Shown here: positions 44,281-53,450 of the stretch, one piece after another
Layout: the number at the start of each line of letters is the position of its first letter
Position numbering within the stretch: position 1 is the first letter of the stretch
Origin: Paulinella micropora
Taxonomy: Eukaryota > Cercozoa > Imbricatea > Euglyphida > Paulinellidae
Length of the DNA stretch: 64,000 nucleotides
Direction: 5' to 3'
Assembly: GCA_019918135.1 (NCBI GenBank)
Contig: WBZZ01003756.1
Span: 156,001 to 220,000 of the forward strand
Translations under genes and position numbers: made by a program
Notes under the pieces: model-generated
Told to the model about the DNA's origin: nothing
Database searches by the model: none
The model's input: only the letters and a program-made list of their open reading frames with translations

Positions 44281-44752
44281 ATGAACGAGGCTTTCTGGCT
44301 CTGGGCGGTCAACCAGTTCCTGCAGGACAGCGAGGGTCTCGTCCGCTACGGAGAAACCCGCGACCCAGAGGCGCAAGTGCTGTCCGATCTCAAGAAGTTC
44401 CACGCGGTACTAGAGTGGAACATGATCGACGAGCACCGTCAGAGGCTGGCCGAGCTCGTGGCGGGCACGGGGTCGCATTCGCGCTCGGAGGCGTCCGGCG
44501 AGAGCGCGCGGCCCGGGCGGGTTGTGTGGGACCCCCCCCCTGCCGCTCAAGGACCCCGGCGAAGGCACGCAAAGGCGCGGCGGGCAGCGCCGCAAATCAG
44601 CTGCGCCGCGCGTCGCCGACCGCGACAGACACTTTCTGTACGTGCCACACCTGCGGGTCTGTGCGCCCCCGGCCTGGGCGGGCAAGAACCGTGCCGAACG
44701 GTATAAACACCAAGTCGCCTTTGTGCGCACGCCACCATCGACAGTACAATAA
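44281..44752 (+). CDS. Small unrecognised protein with frame change at a C run
   Basis: ATG 44281 (MNEAFWLWAVNQFLQDSEG...), about 80 codons with helical character. At a 9-C run (44532-44540) the frame with the best GC-rich third positions changes to one that ends HFLYVPHLRVCAPPAWAG...TPPSTVQ at TAA 44750-44752. That stop overlaps AATAAA (44748-44753). About 157 residues, no family recognised. The frame change is at a homopolymer and may be an assembly error or tract-length polymorphism. Confidence 0.5.
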
Positions 44753-45022
44753 AACGGTTTCTGTACACCGGTACTGCCAAAAATGTATTAAAACCAGGGG
44801 TGAGGAATTCTTTGCCCCCTTTTTTTTCTGTGGCTAAAGTTTCGAACAAGAAGACCCGTGATGACGCCGGAATTTGCTCCACAAGTTTTCTTTTAATGCA
44901 AATTTTACTTTTTTTAATTGGCTTTTTCTCCGGCAGTGAAAAGGACTGGACAACAAGAAAAGGGGGAGAGGGAAATGTCAGAGTGATACTAAGGTGGAGA
45001 GAGAAGGCCTCGTCTTGTATTT
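44753..45022. other. Convergent spacer
   Basis: AT-richer than the genes on either side. T runs (TTTTTTTTCTG) and short open frames; no gene accepted. Confidence 0.4.
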
Positions 45023-46626
45023 TTACACGTCGTCGATGATGACGTTGGCGTCGTCGTCGGGCTCCTGCACCACGCCCCCCGACACAGTCGCGTCTCTCGC
45101 CGGGCGCGTAGCCGCCCTCCTCCCACCCCGCACAGTCCGACGCCTGCTCGGCCGGGTCGGTGGTCAAAGGCGTTTTCCGCGTCCCAGAGGAACAGGAACT
45201 TGGGCACCCGTTTGAGGCACAGCGCGCCCTGCGACAGCGGGTCGAAACTCGCATGGATCGAGAACCCCACGCTCGCCACGGCGCCGGGGCGCACACAGCG
45301 GCTGGCCTGCTCGTCCGTCATGACCGGGTGGCCGGGCGCGCGCATGTCGCGGATGTACAGCTCGTTGAACTTGTAGCCGCCGTTGGCGGCGGTGTCCTGG
45401 TGGCCCTGCTTTTTCTGCTGGCCCCAGCCGCGCTGGCCGGCATTGGCGAACGTGTTCACGTTGGAGAACGAGTAGTTGGCCTGCGTCTGCAGCACCAGCG
45501 CCGGTGCTTCGTTCGGTTGTGAGTCTGTCTTCTTGAAGTAGCAGCCGCTCTTCACGTAGCGCGTCAGCCCCTTGCGCTCGTCGGGGGTCTTGGCTGAGAA
45601 CTCTTCGGTCTTGCTCCGCAGCAGCACCTCGCGGAACTTGGCGCGCACGGCCTCGGGGTACGTGCCGTCGGCGCTCTTGCTGGCTCCCAGGTCCAGCGCG
45701 ATGTCCTTGAGCTTGTTGCTCACGCACGGCATGACCTGGCACAGCAGCGTGGCCTTCTGGCCGTCCCCGAGCGCGTCCAGCACGCAGAAGACGGGCAGGA
45801 ACTCGAGCCACAGGTCGAACACCACGGCGAGCGCGCCCACCTCGTACACTTGGCCGCGCGAAGAAGCTACCTGCGCCGGCGGCGCCGCCTTGGACGCGCG
45901 GGCGCTCACCATGAAGCTGCGTTGCACGCGTTCGGGCTTCACGCTGTCTCCCAGGGGGTCCGAGTTGTACCTGTGCGCAAAGTCTTCGGGGTCGCGGTAC
46001 GAGCCGTAGCAGAGCCGCCCATAAGAGGCCTTTTCCTCTGGCGTCGCGTGGCTGGAAAAGAAGAGCTTGCAGCCCCCGCCGATCACGCCCGCCGGCGTCG
46101 CCAGCAGGTAGCCCTTCTTGAACAGCCTGCCGGACTGGGGGTCGGCGCGGAACTTGAGGGACACGACTTCCTTGTTCGCGTCCTTGTACGACGCCTCTTT
46201 CTTGAGCTGGTAGATTTCGCTCGGCGGGGGCAGGAAGCGCACCAGTTCGACCCAGCCGCGGCCCGTGGCAGGGGAATGAACTCGCACGAACGTGTACTGC
46301 AGCAAGAAGCTGGTGTCCACGAACGATTGCCAGAAGCCGCTGTGCAGCGTTTTGTACACCTTGTCCAGCCCCGCAAAGAGTTCGTCGGGCACCTCGCCGA
46401 GCGGGACCAGGCCCTCCAGGTTGGTGGCTGGCTCCAGGCTGCGCCGCAGCAGCTCCGACACCCAGTTCTCCGGCGTCAGGTTGCCAAAGAAGCGGCCGCG
46501 GGGTTCGGCGGCAGCCTCCGTGCAGACGCGCTTCGATTCTGCGTCCCACTCCGAAGCCTCTTCCCCCTTGTCGTGGCGGGCCTTCTTGGCCTTGCCGCTC
46601 TGTTCCTTGGCTGCGCGTTTGCTCAT
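45023..46626 (-). CDS. Nuclear-type unknown protein, about 540 residues, acidic tail
   Basis: ATG 46626 (MSKRAAKEQSGKAKKARHDK), a bipartite-like nuclear localisation signal. A single frame of about 490 codons follows with balanced composition (e.g. WVELVRFLPPPSEIYQLKKE, VFDLWLEFLPVFCVLDALGD, NYSFSNVNTFANAGQRGWGQ). Near 45170 the frame changes and the natural C terminus appears to be acidic (QEPDDDANVIIDDV) ending at TAA 45025-45023. I recognise no domain; a DNA-binding, structural or capsid-associated role cannot be excluded. It is divergent from the two-span protein at 47099, with a C-run-rich region between. Confidence 0.6.
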
Positions 46627-47098
46627 GGAGGGGACGATTTCTGCACGAAGCCCTCTGGCGCACGAATAAGGGTTGGTTTTCTCTTGCGCGGCCCCCCCCC
46701 TCCCCCCCCCCCCCCCCGGCAATGCCTTTCTCTCTCTCTCTCTCTCTCTCTCGTGGCCCCCCCCCCTCCCCGGCAATTCCTTTTCCCCTCTCTCTCGTGA
46801 CCCCCCCCCCTCCTTCTTTCTATCCTCTTCCCCCCCCCCGGAGGGGGGGGGGGTTTCCCAAATCTCCCGAGCCGTTCGGGGCTTTTGGTTTTTTCTTTCT
46901 GTTCGCTCCTCTCTCCCCCGCCGCTTTCCACCATCCGTTGCGGCGTTTCGCGTAGGCGCGCCCGAAGCGCCGCAACGGATTGAGGGGGGGAGAGGAACAA
47001 GAGGCTCACACCTTGCCTTTTTTTGGGAGTGGTTTTCTGATTAACAATTTAAGCTCTAAAATTGACAAAGTGTACCCCCTCTCAAAGAAAAAGGCAAA
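46627..47098. promoter_or_regulatory. Divergent region with multiple C runs and (TC)n
   Basis: C runs at about 46688-46698, 46702-46717, 46759-46767, 46801-46810 and 46831-46840 plus a G run at 46843-46852 that could pair with the C runs. (TCTCTC)n between them at about 46729-46752. An A-rich leader (AAAGAAAAAGGCAAA) precedes ATG 47099. Confidence 0.55.
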
Positions 47099-47698
47099 AT
47101 GTGGCTGGCCATCGCCGTGGCCTTGACAGCATTCCTTGCCCGGGGAGCCTGCGAGTTCCGGCAAGTCGAAGACAAAGCACTGAAAGCGCCGTTGCAAGAA
47201 GCTCACTGCAGCGGGCTTCTGCGTTGCAGCGTACACCCGCACCCGCTGATCAAGGTGGAGGCGGACGGGGAGTTGGACCAAAAGTACATTATAGACAAGG
47301 ATTGGAGCCGCAAAAGTAAGTACATCGAGTATCTGTACGTTGACGACCGTAACCAAAGCGTCGAGGCGCCGCCGTTCACGATCCAATTGAGGTGCTTAAG
47401 CGTAGACGACAGAGTTCGCGGCGCCGAGATTGCTTATGAGACTGCTTTCAGTTTCGTCTTTGACGTCAAAAGCGCTAACGCCGCCTTTTTGGCTTGTGTG
47501 ATATTGATGAGTTTCTTCTTGATAATTGCGGTTTGTATCGAATTGTTAGACCGACATGCCAGCAAAGGCAAGGGGACATGTTGTAATCAGAGGAATTGTC
47601 TCTTCGCGTCTCTGGTCGTGGCCTTTTTAATACCTACGATCGTCCTCGCGGCACTTGAGCATAAACGCCGGGTTAGCGCGATATTTGCAGAAATCTGA
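47099..47698 (+). CDS. Secreted/membrane protein with two C-terminal spans (paralogue 1)
   Basis: ATG 47099, TGA 47696-47698, 199 residues, intact. Signal peptide MWLAIAVALTAFLARGACEF. A Cys-containing ectodomain (CSGLLRCSVHPHP, PPFTIQLRCLSVDD) with a sequon (NQS). Two hydrophobic segments: AAFLACVILMSFFLIIAVCI and LFASLVVAFLIPTIVLAAL, separated by a basic Cys-rich loop (DRHASKGKGTCCNQRNC). It aligns end to end with the product of the next gene downstream. Family unknown. Confidence 0.75.
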   Translation: MWLAIAVALTAFLARGACEFRQVEDKALKAPLQEAHCSGLLRCSVHPHPLIKVEADGELDQKYIIDKDWSRKSKYIEYLYVDDRNQSVEAPPFTIQLRCLSVDDRVRGAEIAYETAFSFVFDVKSANAAFLACVILMSFFLIIAVCIELLDRHASKGKGTCCNQRNCLFASLVVAFLIPTIVLAALEHKRRVSAIFAEI

Positions 47699-48057
47699 CA
47701 AGGCTTTTGAAACGACATAGCCGAGATGGCTTAGTGTTTTTAATCACTTGTGATCACCCTCGCGGCAATTAAAAAAATACAAAGGCGCAACATTCAACTG
47801 AGATATTCGAGGGCAGTTCAGGCCGCGCAAAAGCACAAGAAACAGAGAGAGAGGGAGGGGGGGGAAGGCTGGGAGGGGGAAAGGGAGGAAGGTTTGGGGG
47901 CGGGGAAGAAGCCAAGAACAACACCAAAAAAAAAGGGGGGGGGATGGGAGGCTCACTTTTTCTTGCTCCCCTGGATTAAATTTCTTGTTCTTCTTTGGTG
48001 TAACGCCCGGTATTCTAAATAAAACCCTTTGCGAACAACTAAAAAAAAACACAGCAA
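47699..48057. promoter_or_regulatory. Spacer between the paralogous pair
   Basis: G-rich stretches (GGGAGGGGGGGGAAGG at 47855-47868; GGGGGGGGG near 47936) and an A-rich leader (AACTAAAAAAAAACACAGCAA) before ATG 48058. CTCGCGGCAATTAAAAAAAT near 47760 resembles coding sequence from the end of the upstream gene (CTCGCGGCACTTGAG), so part of this spacer may be a duplication relic. Confidence 0.45.
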
Positions 48058-48727
48058 ATGCGGGTAGTTATCGCCGTGGTCTTAGCAGCCATCGTACGGG
48101 CGGTCTGCGTGGTCCAGCAAGCCAACAGTTACGTACACAAGGACAAAAAGATGTTCGGGACGATGCAGAAAGGTAGCTGCCGGGGGTCCCTGCGTTGCGA
48201 TCACGACTGGCACCAACTTTTCTTGACATTTGTTGACGGGCCCAAACATCACCAGGATACTATGGCGGACCGGCGGTACAGAATACGCTTTCCCTTGGTA
48301 GACCTAATCGGCAACATATCGTACCGGCATAACGGGTATAAATACGAGTCTGAACCGCCGTTTGCGATTGAGATAAAGTGCAACAACTCGGTTGACATAC
48401 ATAATAGAGCCGAGATTCCTTACGGATTTCAAATTCGTGTTTGAAGAAAAACTTGCCTACGACGGACTTCTGGCTGGCACGGTTCTGGTGAGTACTTGTT
48501 CAGCCGTGCTTCTCTTTTCGTGTTGCTGGAATTGGGGGTGTACCAAGCGTAGATATCCCAGAGATACGATGTGCGGCCAGCTTGGTGCCGTGTGCGATCC
48601 GATTGCGCCGGGTGAACTCTGGTGGTGGTTACTCGTACTCGTGTGGCTAGCGTTTTTAATAACTGTCATCGTCCTCGCGGCCCAGAGGAATACAAGCTGG
48701 AAGGGCGCCTCATTTACGCTCTCCTAA
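48058..48727 (+). CDS. Secreted/membrane protein with two C-terminal spans (paralogue 2), one frame change
   Basis: ATG 48058; signal peptide MRVVIAVVLAAIVRAVCVV. Corresponding positions to paralogue 1: SCRGSLRCDHDWH vs HCSGLLRCSVHPH, and PPFAIEIKCNNSVD vs PPFTIQLRCLSVDD. A one-base frame change near 48425 is followed by the two spans (LLAGTVLVSTCSAVLLFSCC and WWWLLVLVWLAFLITVIVLA), ending at TAA 48725-48727. The shared IVLAA end and spacing confirm a tandem gene duplication. Confidence 0.7.
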
Positions 48728-49021
48728 GATTTTCGGAGGCAAAAGTTCAGGCCGCGCAAAGAGTTTAACGGCGAGTTAGCGAGAAATAGCGAGCGAAGTT
48801 GGCAACAAAAATTTTTTTAAGGAGGGGGGGGGGCCACGAACGCCAAGAAAAAAGAAAACAAGGCCCCCCTCCCAAAAAAGGCAATCATGCGAGAGGGGGG
48901 GGGGCCGGCCGAGCCAAAAACGAAGGGCTCGCCGAGGACAGCAGAGAAACAACAACAACAACAAAAAAAAGCTCCGTGCTTTTTCTTTTGTTTTTCAGCC
49001 AAACCCCAAAAACAAGACTAT
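48728..49021. promoter_or_regulatory. Spacer with G runs
   Basis: G runs near 48824-48832 and 48895-48903 and an A-rich (CAACAACAACAACAAAAAAAA) leader upstream of the last island gene. CAGGCCGCGCAAA at about 48749 matches 47819, so the 3' sequence following both paralogues is also duplicated. Confidence 0.45.
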
Positions 49022-49398
49022 ATGCAGGCGGGCTACGAGGATTGTGCGGCGGTTGTGCGAAGCGGGCTGCCCGCGCCTGAATTTACAAACAACGGACTGC
49101 AACGCCTGCTGGACAGCGAAGCGCTGTCAGGGCTGTGATGGCGCTGATCGGCACACTAGCGCGCCAGGGCCGGTGCGAGCTCGCCACCGTGCTCAAAAGT
49201 TTACGCCACGACGCTGCGCGCGCGTCCCGCACGCTGTTGGCCGGTCTGCCGTACTCGGCGTGCTTGCGCGGCATTGGCACGGCCGTGCTGTACCAGGAAC
49301 TGCTGTCGCTGTTCTACCAGCTTTCCGCGGAGAACGCCCCCGGCGAAACGCTGGACACGTTGTGGCGGGCCCTGCAGAAGCTAACGCACAGAAAGTGA
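49022..49398 (+). CDS. Small unrecognised protein, last gene of the island, one frame change
   Basis: ATG 49022 opens 38 codons (QAGYEDCAAVVRSGLPAPEF...) to a TGA at 49136-49138, which overlaps an ATG at 49138 (TGATG). From there 86 codons (MALIGTLARQGRCELATVLK...) reach TGA 49396-49398. It is either one gene with a single-base indel or two genes coupled by stop-start overlap. Helical, Leu-rich, no family recognised. Its 3' end touches the island's right junction. Confidence 0.5.
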
Positions 49399-50258
49399 TG
49401 CCCTGGACTGCCCTTCGAATGCCGGCAGCACACGAGGAGGTGCAACACCCACCTTCCATTCTTTGACATCTTTGAACTCACTGGCAGGTAGGCTATCGCC
49501 TTCGTCAATCTCTAGTGCCGGATCCTCCTCCTCGTCTTCACCAGACCCCTCATCTTCTTCGACATCATCGTCACTGACAAGTGAGTCGCTGGGATGAGGG
49601 CTCGTTTGTTGTCCATATCGCCTTCTTTTTGATCCTCTTCATCGATTGAACTACCCGACTCATCCCCCGACTCTGGCGGTCTGTTGGAAAACAGTACAGT
49701 AAGGAATACTGACAGCCAACGCCGATGCATGTATGGAAGTACAGAAATCTACTATACTTCCAGCATCGTCCTTGGCCGACAACAAAACAGAAGCAAATTG
49801 CACAAAATAGCTGAAACCAGGTAGGGATAGGTTCACATAGTCATCGTCATCAGGGTCGCTGGGTATCAAGCAGTCCTCACTGCAAACACGCAGAGAAACC
49901 ATTCGACATCACAAGAAAAATTCGAGGTTCAAGAAAAACAAGTCTACCCAGCATTTATTGCATTTTTGGCATCTCCGTCGATTTCCTGGCCTTGCCCAAG
50001 TATGCCGTTTTCGGCAGAGCCACTCCCTTCAATTCTGTATTTGATAATCTCCGAAGCAATCATCATGGAATCGTCTTCATCCTCCGCATCCCACTTCATC
50101 CAAAACTTATCTTTTGTACGACCATACTGTCGAGAAACAGTACCCTCAATCTCCTTCGTCTTCCAGTCATCAGGCCATTTTTGTTTGGCATAAGCCTCAC
50201 CAAATTCCCTGACCGGAAGACGCACACGGACTGTGAGAAGCTCTTGGTGCGCAGACAT
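49399..50258 (-). pseudogene. Multi-exon transposase-like gene cut at the island junction
   Basis: Outside the island, minus strand. Exon 1 starts at ATG 50258 (SAHQELLTVRVRLPVREFGE) and contains IEGTVSRQYGRTKDKFWMKW, a small beta-barrel-like segment. A phase-matched intron of about 68 nt (49947-49880) joins INAG to EDCLIPSDPDDDDY. Further acidic exons (DDDVEEDEGSGEDEEED) lead to KEWKVGVAPPRVLPAFEGQ, which resembles the region just before the DDE domain of piggyBac-type transposases. The frame hits a stop at 49381, inside the island gene, so the catalytic domain is missing. Family call tentative. Confidence 0.45.
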
Positions 50259-50359
50259 GATGTTGAAAAAAAAAAGAAAAGTCCCCGCCACGTAAAAAAA
50301 TGCAATGAAAATTCGTGAAAAAAAGTGGTTGATGCCTGGTTTCAGTTTCATATTTAAGT

Positions 50360-51415
50360 CACTTCTAGAAAAGCTATGACATTCTGGTTTTCACAGATAG
50401 CTTCCCCAACACGTAAATATTAAATTTGCAGCGTAGTACAACTTGTTTCGATTGGTATTTATGTTTTTATTCAACTCAAAAATTCAAACCACTTTTGGGG
50501 ATTGAAGCCACTTTTGGGGATTGAAACCGGTTAAGGGTTAATAGAGTTGAATCCAAATTCTGAATTTTTGACACAAAAACGAAATCAAAAGTTACCCAAA
50601 ATCGAAAAAGTGATCTAAAATCGAAAAATTTATTTTTATTGAGACTTGAATGTCGCTAGCAATACCGTTTCAACTTTCTTTACTTACACGGAAGCTCATA
50701 CACAGTGATGTGACAGTATTTTATTTATATCTATACTTGTCAATTAATATTCGGCCCGCAGTGCCTCACCCTGGTTAACACTTTTTGTGAGTAACTCCGT
50801 CCGTTCGTGCGTTTGTTTGATCGTGAACAGGACACTATTGTAGACGTTTCGTTTAAATTTTCCCTCAATATTATTAATATTATTATAATAAAAAGAATTG
50901 AACAGCCGGACAAGCAAATTACAGCAATTTAATTTGTGAGTAGCAAGTGCAAAAATATTGATTTATTTTTTTCGATATCATTAATATACTCAAAAAGCAA
51001 GTTATGAACTGTTTCTCCCTCCCTGTAGAATTTAATTTTTCTCAGTTCACTATTATTACTGTGTACGAATCAAGTGTCAAACTCAGCCAGCGAATTTGAG
51101 TTAAGGGTCAGATTTCAGATTAGCGGTCAGATTTTAGATTAGTGGTCAGAATTCAAATTAGTTCAATTTAACTAATATTTCAAGTTCGCAAAAATTATGC
51201 AGATTTTGCGGACGGATATAGCAGTTAAATTGAAGTAATTTGAATTCTGACCAGTAATCTGAAATCTGGCACTAGGCAAAATTCTAAGAACACTTTATGA
51301 CTATCGGACTGTTTCTGTATGTGTTTCTGTCTTGCCTGTTTGCAATCAGTAAGTGTATGTGTTTGTGATAGTGTGGAGGTGGGGAGGGGGGGGGAGAGGG
51401 GAGGACACACCAACC
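50360..51415. other. AT-rich non-coding region
   Basis: No protein-like frame. Short local duplications such as CCACTTTTGGGGATTGAA (twice, 50490-50525) and GGTCAGATTT(C/T)AGATTAG (51108-51140). Confidence 0.6.
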
Positions 51416-51416
51416 C

Positions 51417-51432
51417 CCCCCCCCCCCCCCCC
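51417..51432. repeat. C run in the host flank
   Basis: About 16 C preceded by a G-rich stretch (51375-51393). Shows that G/C runs also occur outside the island, though sparsely until the last 2.7 kb. Confidence 0.9.
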
Positions 51433-51504
51433 TCACTGCTGCCACACCTTAACTCACACAGACACACATAGACACACAGACTAAAAAAAAACAAACATAG
51501 GTGA

Positions 51505-51830
51505 CATTCATACATACATGCATACATACATACATACATACATACATACATACAACCATAATACACACATACATACACTGATACACATATTTCTACATAC
51601 ATACATAAGTGACATACATACAGCGGCCAACCATACACTGATGATACATAGTACATACATACATACATACATACATACATACGTACAGACAACCATACAG
51701 TTCTCTCATACATACATATATATGTACATACATACTGATGATACGTACATACATACATACACACACATACACACATACATACATACATACATACTGTGAC
51801 ATACATACTTTCTCCAACTGGTTTCATACA
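51505..51830. repeat. (CATA)n microsatellite cluster
   Basis: Several CATA arrays with interruptions such as ACTGATGATA. Yields Met-Tyr-Val-Cys repeat frames on the minus strand which are not genes. Confidence 0.97.
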
Positions 51831-52240
51831 TTTCACATAAAACACCGTCAAGTATCAAGGTCATACTTTTTCGAGATGCAAGTGCGTAAAGCGTTGAAAT
51901 ATTCTGGGGCACGCACAGACGGACGCGGTGCAGGGTGCGCCTTTCTGCAAAAAAAAATACACTTTTTCGTGCAATACCTTAATCATATCGGAATATGCAG
52001 GGGTCGGGTCGAGTGGGTCAGTCAGATAGAAAGTAATCTCAGGACGCGTAAATCCGTGTGCAAGCTGTCTTTCCGTCGCGCGATAGGCAGTGTTGATTTC
52101 ATCGTCCTGACTTCGATGCATATAGATGGCGCACCAAACTGATTGACTAAGGATTGACCCATCTGTAGGTGAGATAGGGTTTTGTCGTAAAGCTTGTCCC
52201 TCACGCAGTATACGTACTCACAATCATGCGAACCCAGTAC
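51831..52240. other. Non-coding spacer
   Basis: No gene recognised. Short open frames lack protein-like composition. Confidence 0.5.
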
Positions 52241-52242
52241 GC

Positions 52243-52645
52243 GCCAGCCCCGTCCGGTGTGCCACCAGCCAGTCAGGGGTTCCACCAGCCACACCTGGCA
52301 CGTACTGTCTGGCAGTGGTCTGGTTTCCTTCTGAAGTTATAGACACAACCCATGCTAGCTAAGCAGTACGCGCCAGCCCCGTCCGGTGTGCCACCAGCCA
52401 TTCCGGGGTGCCACCAGCTAGTCTGGGGTGCCACCAGCCACACCTAGCACGTACTGTATAGCAGAGGTCTGGTTCCCGTCTTATAGACACAACCCATGCC
52501 AGCCCCGTCCGGGGTGCCACCAGCCCGTCTGGGGTGCCACCAGCCCGTCTGGGGTGCCACCAGCTTGTCTGGGGTGCCACCAGCCCGTCTGGGGTGCCAC
52601 CAGCTTGTCTGGGCTGCCACCAGCCACACCTGGCACGTACTGTAT
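52243..52645. repeat. GGTGCCACCAGCC minisatellite, array 1
   Basis: About 13 units of 18-20 bp, consensus GTCTGGGGTGCCACCAGCC, with two longer spacer units containing CACACCTGGCACGTACTGT and CTTATAGACACAACCCATGC. The longer segments recur in array 2 at 54.8 kb. Confidence 0.92.
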
Positions 52646-52839
52646 AGGGGTCTAGTGTCTATGCTCATGGCGATACCATATGGTATCCGGTGTTACCATA
52701 TAGTATCAATTTTTCAGTGACTGGTTTTCAAAAAAATCTAGCGATCAAACCGGAGGCGTTGTCATAAAGTAAACTACAGTAATCTATTGAGTCACCAGGA
52801 AGCGACCCGTAAAATTTCTCGACAAAACTTTGAGTTGAA

Positions 52840-52869
52840 GTTTTTTTTTTTTTTTTTTTTTTTTTTTTG
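52840..52869. repeat. Poly(T) run
   Basis: About 29 T at 52841-52869, possibly the tail of a retroposed element in minus orientation; the partner element is not recognised. Confidence 0.9.
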
Positions 52870-53317
52870 ATAGAAGGGTGACCCCTCCCAATGCACTTTT
52901 TCCACGTGAAGTCGATTTTTGACTGAAAAAATGGTGGAGGGTCGTGTGCCTCTTCGTTGTTTTTGTCAGCAATAGCTGATTTTGCGGGGTGTGAGATTGG
53001 AAATAATGATTTTTGGTATTTGTGGTTGCATTTATATCAACAACAACAACAAAAAATCTTAAGTGTTAGTTTTTTTTGTGTGTGTGCTTCCATACATCAA
53101 ATTTCTTCTTGGTTTCATGGTTTCAATGATATGCCCCTCCCATGCAGGTTGGAATTGTAGCTTTGTAAAGCAAGAAAAAACACAAAGATATGTAGATTTG
53201 ATAACTGTATAAAGAAGGAGAGGAGAGCAGAGCAAAAGATAGCAAGCAGTGTTACAAGTGCCTGAAGTTAGAAAGATTTTGAGTTTCTGAGACTGGGAGA
53301 GGTGAGACAAATCGATT

Positions 53318-53450
53318 ACATACATACACACCTTACATACATACAGACATGCATACACACATACTTACGTACCAATCGATTACGTACCCATATATACATA
53401 CATATGCACATACATGCGTACATGTGTACATACATACAAACAAACAATCC
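53318..53450. repeat. (CATA)n microsatellite, second cluster
   Basis: Imperfect CATA/CATG array similar to the 51.5-kb cluster. Confidence 0.9.

Noticed and set aside
44118-44837. Frame after the 44.53-kb C run with CTCHTC...CARHH...CQKC, looking like a zinc finger
   Set aside because: Its third codon positions are less GC-rich than the alternative frame, which also ends at an AATAAA. Kept as a low-probability alternative C terminus.
51508-51912. Minus-strand frames of Met-Tyr-Val-Cys repeats
   Set aside because: Translations of CATA microsatellites.
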